NCBI GenBank assembly: GCA_003024175.1
Contig: MDYQ01000421.1
Location: 62,001-126,000, forward strand
Direction of reading: 5' to 3'
Length of the DNA: 64,000 nucleotides
Source: Planoprotostelium fungivorum
Taxonomy: Eukaryota; Evosea; Variosea; Cavosteliida; Cavosteliaceae
Shown: one piece after another, positions 30,251 to 39,883 of the stretch
Numbering within the stretch: position 1 is the first letter of the stretch
Layout of the letters: each line of letters opens with the position of its first letter
The notes under the pieces: model-generated
Seen by the model: only the letters and a program-made list of their open reading frames with translations
What the model was told of the DNA's origin: nothing
Database searches by the model: none
Position numbers and translations under genes: made by a program

Positions 30251-31958
30251 TCATCTTCCGCACGTGACCCACATTCCAAATGTGGCAGCCACCCCGACCA
30301 CCACGGTCACAAAGCCCCTGGTCATCAAGCTCTCATATTGCTCCAGGAGTGCATCGTGCGCGTCCCTTGACTTGACGTAATCACTCATCACTTGCCTTCT
30401 CGACGCCTTCTCTTGACTCAAGAGGTCTTCCAGTCGAGTGATCTCTACCCTGGCCGACTCGCAAGCTTTTTCGCCCAATAGTTGTTTCTTAAGATCAAAC
30501 TCTCTCTCCATCTCGGCTTGTCTTCTTCTCATGTCGTCTTGCATGACGGCAGACTCGATGCGGATGCTCTGCATCTCGTCCATATGCATTGCTTCCTTGT
30601 GTGCTCCCCAAGCGTAAGTCATCCAATTGTAAGTGATGAAGGCTGTGATGCCGGCGATGAAAAGGAAGAGGAAAAACTGACGAGTGTCACGATGATGATG
30701 TGGAAGATATCGATGTAGACGAGGCCAGTGAGGACGTATGATGGAGTCTCACCCAGGACAGCTTGACGATGGTACTGTGATGTTTACGATGAAATTGTTG
30801 AAAGGCTCGGGTCAGGAAGAACTGGCGGTTGATCTCATCTCTCAAGATGGCTTTCGCGTCTTTGATCCACTGGAAATGAGTTCTCAATACTGCAGTCCTC
30901 AACAAGTTGACCTATTCCAACTCAGTCGACCACATTGATGATTCTAATTCACATCGCTGTGTAACTCTGGATCGGCCGTGCCCCAATCGTAGGTTCTTCC
31001 GATGGGTTGTCCGTCGTCGGATGTCTCTGAACCGATGGCGAAGAAGACTCTCTTAATTTGACCTCCTTCTGATTCGGCACTGAAGACATCGATGCGTTCA
31101 TCGTCGAGTCTCTGCTCCACCTGAACGAGTTCAGATCGAGCGTCTTGCGTGATGAATCATGTCACCAGCTGTTCGAATTCTCTTCTCTCCTTCTGGTTCA
31201 TGCAATCACTCTTGCCCACCAAGACGACAACAGTGATGAGATGAGAGAGTCTCTTGATGAAGTAAAAGTCGATGTCTTTGATGCGTTGAGGGGCGATGAA
31301 GTAGAAACAGACGTCGGCTGCTCTCGACACCACCGATTGATATTCTTCGACGATGAAGTGCTCGACAGTTGACATTCTAAAGCGGATGAGACGAGTAAGT
31401 AGATCCATCTCACCGATACAGATCTCCTGTGTAGCCTTCAGTGTCGATCGTCTCGATCGTCCAAGTTCCGCCGGTGTCAGAATCCATCTTGGCCTCTGGG
31501 AATCATCTTCAGAAAAATACCACCGATGGATCTTCCTCACCAAACACACGCCTCTTAAGTCCTTTCGTCTCTCCATCTGCAGGAGAGATCTTTCCTTGTC
31601 CATCAACAAGAAGACTGCCCACAAAGGTGGACTTGCCTAAGCCAGACTCACCTGCCACGGTCAAGGTGAGCCTCTCGTGTCGAACTGGAGTAGGGTTCCC
31701 TGCCGGAGACGTGACTGGAGTCGAGTTGTGGTTCTTCAGCGGAGTGGTGGGAGGGGGTGGATTCGCTGCTGGCGATTGGATACCGTGGGAAGACATTACA
31801 GGATCCTGTATGGGTTCTACAGTCACAGTGGCGTGGCTTTCTGCTGGCTCGGCTCTGGGACGAGTGGTGGGAGATGAAGAAGAGTCTAAGTTCGTCGGAA
31901 CATCGTCACCATTCTGTTCATTCGGTTGCCTTTCTGAAGGGGAGGTGGGGTGAGTCAT
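30251..31958 (-). CDS. Septin-family GTPase with C-terminal membrane segments
   Basis: GTP-binding protein of the septin family, normally a filament-forming component at membranes. ATG at 31958 opens a Pro/Ser/Thr-rich N-terminus of about 90 residues. The G1 loop AGESGLGKST is at residues 102-111. Splicing gives the G3 motif IETIDTEGYTGD, then YFIAPQRIKDIDFYFIKRL, the G4 motif VGKSD and the septin-type element TYDWGTADPE. The next exon, VNLLRTAVLRTHFQWIKDAK, matches the septin LLR-RTH block. Following LSW, one intron leads to FFLFLFIAGITAFITYNWM, a likely membrane helix, about 85 residues of coiled coil (QAEMEREFDLKKQL, RVEITRLEDLLSQEKAS) and a final hydrophobic stretch FVTVVVGVAATFGMWV. All joins keep phase. 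Membrane anchoring is inferred from hydrophobicity. Confidence 0.85.
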
Positions 31959-32561
31959 GGTGGACTGTTCTGTGTGTTGGTTTACGTTCAGACAAAGCCC
32001 AGAATTTACGTTTCTGAAGAAAGACCCCTCAGGGAGACCTTACAGAAGTTCTGGAACGTGATCTGACTCCACCCTGACCATTTTCATCCAGTATGGCCAG
32101 CGTGTCAATAGCAAGCGGTCTCGCATTCAAAACGTGAGACCCTTCCATCAACGCCATCGCGAATGAATTGTCGACGTGTCATTTCGCAGTCATCGCAAAC
32201 AAGCTGATCGGGGTGCGGGAGGGATCGCGTGGTCGAGATATGCATGTATAGGCGACAATTGAGCTATTGCCAGTTCGACTTTCGATGCGTGAGTGCAAAG
32301 TTCTCCTACCGTCCCCCCAGCATCTATTTCGTCTCCGTTTCCGGTGATACTCACCGCTACCAACTCGCTCCCGTGAATTGTGAAAACAAGCGAACACAAA
32401 CAAGTCAGTTTCTCGTATTCGGATGTGTTATTATTTTAGACAAAATAGTTGAGAACAATTTGCTGTCTTGCCCTCTTCTCCGTGTATGCCACGGGTCGGA
32501 GAAAAGGATTTATCCGGTTTTGGAGATCGCATCACATCGCATCGCAACATCTTCCATCAAG
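31959..32561. promoter_or_regulatory. Divergent region between septin and porphobilinogen deaminase genes
   Basis: About 600 bases expected to carry both promoters. It also contains a displaced fragment similar to the TIG/EGF surface gene at about 32205-32350, listed separately. Apart from that fragment I see no coding exon. Confidence 0.45.
32205..32350 (+). pseudogene. Displaced fragment of a TIG-domain surface protein gene
   Basis: Translation of 32226-32350 reads VVEICMYRRQLSYCQFDF then RCVSAKFSYRPPSIYF. The TIG/EGF gene on the minus strand near 38690-38860 encodes HVVEICMSRRDPYYSQFDF then QCVKAKFSYRPPIIYF. Similarity extends a little upstream at the DNA level and stops before the rest of the gene. 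With no neighbouring exons it is best seen as a stranded gene fragment left by duplication. It lies a few hundred bases before the porphobilinogen deaminase ATG and may now be part of that promoter region. Confidence 0.75.
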
Positions 32562-33885
32562 ATGACAACAAACCCATCTCACAGTTTTGACTTACCCCAC
32601 CAAGACGATGCCCTACCACGTCCATCAGAGAATCATTATTTAAATGGAAAGACTCTTCGAATGGGCAGTCGAGGCTCCAAATTGGCTCTGACACAGACAG
32701 AGAACGTGAGGGATTTGATACTCAACATCTACCCCCAAATCAAGATTGAGATACAAGTCATTAAAACCAAGGGCGATAAGGTAATGATTCACAAGAAACC
32801 TTGCGACGTTTCTTGATTTCTGAAGTCAATCACAGATTCTTGACGTTGCACTATCAAAGATTGGAGACAAAGGTCTCTTCACGAAGGAATTGGAGGTGGC
32901 GCTGATGGAAGACACCATCGACCTCGCCGTTCACTCCCTCAAAGACATGCCCACTCGCATGCCACCTGGTGACTCATCGTCATCAATTTCCATCTGATTC
33001 ATTCCTTAGGACTCTCTCTCGGCGCCATATCCATTCGACACACTTCGAATGACTGTCTCATCCTCCACGAAAAACATGCAGGCAAGACCCTCGATCAACT
33101 ACCAGAGGGCAGCGTCGTTGGTAGTTCCTCCCTCAGAAGAGTCGCACAATTGAAAAGAAAGTTTCCGTCTCTGGTTTTCAAAGACATTCGGGGCAATTTA
33201 AACACGAGATTACAGAAGTTAGACAATGGTGATTACGATGGCATCATATTGGCCGTCGCAGGTATCTCTCGTCTGGGCTTAGAGAAACGTATATCACAGG
33301 TGTGATACAGATGAGAGATGATGCAGAGACTAATGGAGACAGGTCATCGATGAAGAAGTGTGCCATCATGCAGTCGGACAGGGAGCCCTGGGTGTACAGA
33401 TTCGAGAATTGGACTCTCACTTAAGAGCCCTCCTGTTAAATACCATTCATCACAGACCGACACAATTCTCTTGCGAGGCCGAGCGAAGTTTTCTCAGAGA
33501 GACGGTGATAATTTATTCTATTTCAATTCTTTCCATCACATACATCGAGAGGAGACGAAAGATGATGTCGGATGATGATCGTGATGCAGGAGGGAGGATG
33601 CCAAGTCCCAGTTGGAGTGACGAGCTACTACGACCAAGACCGAACCCACCTCAGATTAAGAGGTATAGTCCTCTCTGTCGATGGTTCAGAAGCGGTGGAA
33701 GGAGAGGTAAGGAGATGGTGTTCGCGTGCATCTCTGAATCGTGAAAGGTGACGGGCTCAGTGAAGAATTCAGCCGAGGCGATTGCCATTGGAAAGAGATT
33801 AGCGGACGACATCAAATCGAGAGGAGGACAAGAGATACTGCAGAAGGTCTTCGCCACGTTGTCTAGAAACCAGCAAGTTGCTTGA
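32562..33885 (+). CDS. HMBS: Porphobilinogen deaminase (hydroxymethylbilane synthase)
   Basis: Joins four porphobilinogen molecules into hydroxymethylbilane in heme synthesis. ATG at 32562 opens [19 protein letters not shown]; no obvious organelle presequence, consistent with a cytosolic enzyme. Landmarks in order: [43 protein letters not shown] with the catalytic Asp in [43 protein letters not shown] and the dipyrromethane cofactor site EGGCQVPVG, whose Cys is preserved across an intron. The C-terminal domain ends LSRNQQVA-stop. Six exons with short introns; length and order match the family. It should be functional. Confidence 0.95.
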
Positions 33886-34881
33886 TAAAGGAGAGCGACA
33901 ACGACTGTCTATTGTTGAATGATTGAACACGGATGAGTCGGTGAGCCTATATTGCATCAACGTGCCCATACAAAGAAGGCCAATGCCTGAAACCAACAAC
34001 GCGGATCGTTTTACCCCTTCAGTCTCCGGGCGGATACCGAAATTTTATAAAGTCAGCATGAAATCTTACAGTCACAATCCCGTAAGTAGTGAATATCCTG
34101 CCACGACAACTTTTCGGTATCCGAATAATCTTTCTGACTCCGCTTCACATACAAAAGGACAACACGACCGACATGGACAACCCAGACTACAGCAAGCTCA
34201 TCTTGTCTCTCTCTCTGCCGCTTCCTGTGGAGGTGTGGGCGCTGAGCCACAGCACTGGGTTTCGACCGGCGCCGAAATAACTACTGGAGGACTCAAGGGT
34301 ATGGGTATTGGAATTACCTAGAGTGGGAAGGACCAGGCATCATGGGCGTGTCTTCGTATCTATTCGCATTCAACGTATACGTGGTGAGTCACACCGCTCG
34401 CGCCGATCGTGGTGGGATACTGAGGCATATCTAAGGTGAAAGCGATAGTGACCTACCAGTATCAGGCTAAGCATCCAGAATTCATTCCTCTGCATGAACA
34501 AGGTATTTTGGGTGGTCATATCGCGGATAGTACAAGATGATCGTGGAAAGATGTGAATTCTCCTTCAGCGTCTTGATCTGGTCATCATCTGATCATGCAG
34601 GTTTGATCACTCAATATAAACTGGTGTAATCTTATCTTTTGATGAATACAACCGCAACAGTCCAGTCTAGTCACTCTACGTAGAGCATCTATTCAATCTA
34701 TTTCGACAAGAGATGAGAGTGTATAATCAGATATTGTACAATGCTTCCTTAAAGAAGATTGGTACGACAGAGCGAACTGCCCGTGGAGGTCTGATACTGT
34801 TCACCTTTTTATAATGGTAAATAAAATATTGGCCTTTACAAAGCAGACTAAACAATTGGTCCGTCATCGACGTCCAGCATC
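33886..34881. other. Gene-free stretch carrying a relic gene copy
   Basis: Between porphobilinogen deaminase and the FLVCR-like gene. The part 33971-34530 is a broken copy of the 24-25 kb membrane-protein gene, listed separately. The rest, 34531-34881, is AT-rich intergenic DNA presumably including the promoter of the next gene; I see no exon in it. Confidence 0.5.
33971..34530 (+). pseudogene. Broken paralog of the membrane-protein gene at 24.3-25.6 kb
   Basis: Aligns in inverted orientation to the intact gene. It starts at the region encoding RPMTGSFYHF. Positions 34062-34249 are identical over 188 bases, including a complete intron, to the complement of 25219-25406. After GCTGAGCCA it jumps to sequence matching the exon for CTGILTYNDHW, so about 530 bases of the middle are missing, including both hydrophobic segments. 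Beyond the jump it is clearly diverged, for example EWEGPGIMGVSSYLFAFNVYV split across positions that match DGPGIMGMSWNLFAYTVYL. The first intron donor is also lost and the aligned reading frame shifts near 34270. It is unlikely to make the parental protein. Confidence 0.8.
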
Positions 34882-36722
34882 ATGCAGAAAGAGGAGCCAC
34901 AAGAGAATCCAGAGAATGCACAAGTTGCATCAGACGGATTCATGCCTCCAACGGTGAATGGAGAAGAGATGATACATCGAATCTGACGTTCCATCAGGTG
35001 GTATACAAATTCCGCTGGCTCGTTCTGTTAGGATTGTTTCTCCTCAGTTTTGGCAATGGGATTACTTGGATCACATTTTCCACCATCTCAAACATCACTC
35101 GAGAGTAAGTCCCCTCCACAACTTCATATCAACCGACATTCCATCTCTTTCATTCACAACATGTTATCCATCACTGACACGTCTTCAGTTATTATGGCGT
35201 CACCCTGATGTGGGTCAACAGTCTCTCTCTCGTCTTCATGATCACCTACATCCCTCTCGCTTTCGTCGGTAGCTGGGTCCTCGATCGAAAAGGTCTCGAG
35301 TACGGTCTCTTCTTCGGTGCCGGCTGCACCATCTTGGGTAATCATCCTCTCCTCCTCTCTCTCATCTCCCCAGGTGTTTGGATTCGAATGGCTTCTGTCG
35401 GGGGCACGTTCGCGTGGGCTCTCATTGGGCAGATCGTATGTTCCATCGGCCAACCTTTCATCTTGTCCGCATCGCCCAAGCTCGCCGCCAATTGGTTCGC
35501 AGACGAACAGAGAGCTCTAGCCACCACCATCGCATCGGTCGGCAACCCATTAGGCGTCGCCATCGGTTTCATCATCCCCACCGCCGTCGTGTCGGTGAGA
35601 TCGCATGCATCGACATCTAGAACTCGGATCGAAAGAGGCAGGTGCCCAACGATATACCCTTGTTGCTGTTGGTGGAGGCCTTGATCGTAACGGTCTGCTC
35701 TTACCCGACTTTCATTCTCATCTGGGAGAATCCACCGACGCCTGCGTCTACGTCATCGTCTCTCGAACGAGAGGAGAGTTTTTCAAAGAGTTTGAAAACG
35801 ATCGCAAAGGATGTCAACATGTGGGTGAGTGTCTCTTCATCATGATGGACATCAACATGATAGACATGATCATGATTCTCATCGTACAATTTTTCACTCA
35901 CATGACATCTTCACTTTATCGAATGGTTGAAACGATGACGTCAGATTCTATTTATAGAATTCGGATTCGGTCTCGGAGCATTCAACACACTCGCCACACT
36001 CGTAAACAATCTAATGGAGCCGTACGGTTACACGAACGTGAGCATCACATCCTATAGAGATATCTCACCTTCCTCTTGCAGGATCAGAGTTCGGCTGTGG
36101 GTGCCTGCGTTGTCGTCTTAGGTTTAGTCGGCTCTGGCGTGGCCGGTGTCATACTCGACAAGACGAAGAGGTACAAATTGGTCCTACTCACTTGTCTCGC
36201 GCTGGCGACAGGTGATCGCGATGTGATGGATGCATCACATGATGACCATGATCAGGGTCGATGCTCTTGTTCACGTTCATGCTGAAAGAAGACAACATGG
36301 GCATGCTCATCTTCACTGCCTGCATCTTAGGTTTCAGCACGACACCAGGTGATGCACGACGTCACCTCTACAACTCATCGACCCCAGTCATACCTGTTTC
36401 CTTTGAAACGAGCGCAGAGATGACGTTTCCATTGGGAGAAGCCACACCAACCAGTTTTCTCCTCGTCAGCGGACAGATCACTGGCATCGGCTTCGTCATC
36501 TGGTGAGAAAAAAAGTTTCGAGACTGGGGATTCAAAGGTGGTAGGATGCAGAGCCTCATCGACAACGGACACATCAGACAGGCCAATCTCATCACGGTGG
36601 TGTGTCTCGCTGTGTCTACACTGGTCACGTGCTTCCTCCGAGTCAAGACGAAGAGGTTGAATTACGATCAGAGGACAAAGTTGTTGAACGAAGCGGGAGA
36701 GAATGACTCGCACGACTATTGA
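34882..36722 (+). CDS. FLVCR-like major facilitator transporter
   Basis: Member of the MFS group that includes FLVCR1/2 and DIRC2; animal members move heme, choline or related solutes, but the substrate here is unknown. The start MQKEEPQENPENAQ at 34882 splices in phase to VVYKFRWLVLLGLFLLS. Visible landmarks are WITFSTISNITREYYGV, MITYIPLAFVGSWVLDRKG, GQIVCSIGQPFILSASPKLA, NWFADEQRALATTIASVGNP, the ENPPTPAS segment after helix 6, GSGVAGVILDKTKRYK and PVSFETSAEMTFPLGEATP. Twelve membrane helices are expected. The C-terminus is short and charged (GENDSHDY). Roughly ten short introns. Expected to sit in the plasma membrane or an endomembrane. Confidence 0.88.
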
Positions 36723-36881
36723 TAAATGAGAATGCACGAATCATTTGTACAAGGGCGGAGAACCTCATCGGAAGATATTCAAGTTTGAATTTGGGCATCA
36801 GTGACTTGATGAACCACATAGAGAAGGAAACAAATACCATCTGAATACGATGATACTGATTTATTTGTGTTCACTTGTTCC

Positions 36882-39550
36882 TCACCACAGGAGAGAGGTG
36901 AGAACGATGAAGAACAAGATGGATGGTACAATGTTGTAGCCAGAGCTAACGGGTGACGCTTGACCGTCTCCTCCTTGGCTCGCGGTCGTGGCCGTGGCTT
37001 TGACCTGGAAGGACAGCAGCAACTCTTCCGTGACAATCTCTTCTGTCCTCTTTCTGTCGAGTCCACTGTAGCTGACCGTGACTGTGGCCACTGCAGTATA
37101 GTTTCCAGCCAGACCATCGCTGATGGTCGAGAGATCGATCCCTGCGGCCGCCGCATAGTTGCCTCCACCGCTGATCTGCAAGAGAGATGGACAGATTACC
37201 GTGTCTCTGATGCATATCTTGCTGATGCTGACACTTGAGATGGCTGCCGTGCTGACGATGTTGACACCGAAATAAGCCGTGTCCGATGGACCGAAAGCTT
37301 GGCTCTCTTGTGTGAGCTCTCTGTTTCTGAACGACTTCATCACTCCTGATAATGGAATGACAGTGCTGATGGGACAGGCTGAGCCAGTGTTGACGTTGAT
37401 GCCGAAGGGCTGTGCAGAAGAGCAGCCATAGATGTTGCACACTTTCACCAGAAATCTCAGTCCGAGAGAAGTCAGGGGCATGCAGCCAGAGATCAGCAGC
37501 TGACGGCTCTGCAGGCAGTTGCCATCCTTGTCATAGATACAGTCGGTCAGGTTGGATAGACTGAATAGTCTGGACTGATAGGGAGCTGTGATGTTGTCTG
37601 GACCTTCTGTCTGCAGGTAGAAGCCTTTCTGAGCGATGGAAGTGATGTTGATGCTCCACGAGCTGATGGAACTAATGTAGTTTACGCTAGAGATCGATGC
37701 GGCACTCCTGACGTCAGGAAAGACGACAGATGATTCGACCGGTACTTCGCGCGGGAACCTGTCGACATGTCAGAAACGTCGACTGTACATGATATCCTCA
37801 CGAGAAAGACAGCTTGATGGATGCTGATTCCGTTCGGCCAATTGGACTGACGTCGTTGGCCAGTCTGTAGTCACGGCTCATCGTCAACTCTCCTCGGTAG
37901 ACATCGTAGCTATCTTCTCGGATGAGGCTGAACCCGCACCGAGAGAAGAGAACGTCGTATGGAATGGTGGCCGTGATGTTGTCTTGACATAGCCACGCCT
38001 CGCGAGCGGCCCAGTAGTTACCAGGGTACTCACACTCTGCTCCTTCCGCTCCCGTGAAGCGAAAATTGGTCGAGGTAGAGAATGACTCAGTGTCATTCCT
38101 CAGCAGGTCATCGTCACTGGGTCGGACGAATGGACTGTCTTCCGTTGCCGCTGTCACTTGAAAGGACACATCGTTGGCGTTTGTGGTGAAAGTCAAGGCG
38201 GGTTCAAAGTTGGTCGATTCGCGAGAGACCGCACGGGAGAGGCAGCCAGAGACGGGGCGACGCTCGCAGCGTTGTCCAGTGAAGCCGCTGAAGCAAGAGC
38301 ATGCGGTCTGCAGGGCATCTGGGTAGCCTCTTCCGCTGCAGAAACTGAGGGGCGTCGTGTCGATTGGGTGAGATGTGGTGGTGCCAGGGGCAGATGCAAT
38401 GGTTGTTGTGGTGCTCGACGTGCTGCTTGATGGGATGCTCGATTCCGTCAACGGATCGAATTCGGTTTGCACCCCAGATGGGGGGTTCATCTGATCGAAC
38501 AGTGCAGACTGACCGTCGACTTTGATTGATATGTACCTACCGAAGAATCTGGGGTGGCACTGACAGCGTCAGCGTATCGATGCGGAATCATCTCACCATC
38601 AAATAGCCCTCCCCAATGAATTCTGCATCGAGGCACTGTACTCCGTTGATGGTCAAGTTCACTCGTGAGATGTCGTTACCAAAGTTTTTACCATTGACGT
38701 AGAGAGCATTGCCGGAAGTATAAGCGAAATAGATGATGGGAGGACGGTAAGAGAACTTGGCCTTCACGCATTGAAAGTCAAATTGGGAATAGTAGGGATC
38801 TCGTCTAGACATGCATATCTCAACCACGTGATCACTCCCCGTGCCACGCGGTGCGGTCACTTGCGGGTGGGAGAGGTTGCCAGAGCAACCGGAGACGTAG
38901 ACTTGGTCGATGCGGCAGGTCAGGTTGGTCCAAGTGGTGTTGAGAGGTTGTAACGTCTTGTACATATTGATGGAAAGTGGACCTCCCAGGGTGCTGACGA
39001 CAGAGATCTGTTAGGTGATCAGCTCAACTCGCTCCGATGGCTGGGAGATGAGATGTGACAACACATCGAACATCATTCGTGATGACAGTGATGGAGGTGC
39101 TCACGTTCTGAATGCGAGGGGTAGAATAATAGCTGCCTCCTATGTCACTGATGACCATCTGTCCGGTCGGATTCAATCTCAGGCTGCAATCTTCGGCCCG
39201 TAAACTCGGATCGTTGAGGCACAGTGTACCCACACACATTTGACAGCTCGCTGCGAACGATGAGACGTGATGGAGGTAACATCGTCAGACTCACAGGTAA
39301 ATTCTGGAGAGTACCAATATGGAGTGTTAACGTTCTTCAAGGACCAGTAGGTTTCGTTACGAGAATCTTGCAGGAGGGCGGTACGTTGGTCGAAATCCAA
39401 GAGCAGCCGATTTTCGCATGATTCATCGAACAGCATCCGGGCGTTTGGATACGTGGAACGTGTCAATGGCTCGCTGTTGCATGAGGTCCACGCGTGAGAT
39501 AGGGTGACAGCGAGCACGATGAAGAGGACAATGGCCTGGCGGCTGGCCAT
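36882..39550 (-). CDS. Surface protein with TIG and EGF-like domains and GPI-type tail
   Basis: Secreted or surface glycoprotein. ATG at 39550 opens a signal peptide (SRQAIVLFIVLAVTLSHA). The N-terminal part is Cys-rich with repeated motifs such as CVGTLCLNDPSLRAEDC. A TIG/IPT-like domain follows (VTAPRGTGSDHVVEIC, KAKFSYRPPIIYFAYTSGNA, LYVNGKNFGNDISRVNLTIN). Then come a Ser/Thr/Pro linker and one EGF-like domain (FCSGRGYPDALQTACSCFSG followed by FTGQRCE). The rest is a large extracellular region with many N-glycosylation sites (NITAT, NLTDC, NYTAV). The C-terminus, SSGYNIVPSILFFIVLTSLLW, is hydrophobic with no basic tail, as in GPI-anchored proteins. TIG plus EGF architecture recalls dictyostelid cell-recognition proteins; adhesion or recognition is inference. 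A fragment of it lies at 32.2 kb. Confidence 0.82.
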
Positions 39551-39883
39551 TCTGGATGAAAATGGTCAGGGTGGAGTTCTTGGTGGCAAAGGAGCTGCTC
39601 GTGCTGGACTGGAGATTTCGCTTGTTTCAGCGTATCAGACGCCATCCGATCGAGGTTAAGTGGACCTTTGACTGTTTCTGAAGAATAAAGCAGGAGCTGA
39701 AAAACTCCGACGGGTGGATCTTTGTCCCTATCAGGTCCTCTTGTATAGAATCCAGCCTATGATTAGAATAGACGAAACGCGGAGTGGTTTTGGCCCGCGT
39801 ATCAGTTTTCTTCCAATTCTATGACAGTTTACATAAATGGGTCATTTGCTCCGTGTGTTCTCTTTTTCTTCTTCCTCCATCTA
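39551..39883. other. Intergenic region
   Basis: About 330 bases between two minus-strand genes, holding the 3' end of AAA gene A and the promoter of the TIG/EGF gene. No gene supported. Confidence 0.4.

Noticed and set aside
33358-33744. Frame continuing past the deaminase exon near 33510
   Set aside because: It reads through the intron before GGCQVPVG; the cofactor cysteine is recovered only by splicing.
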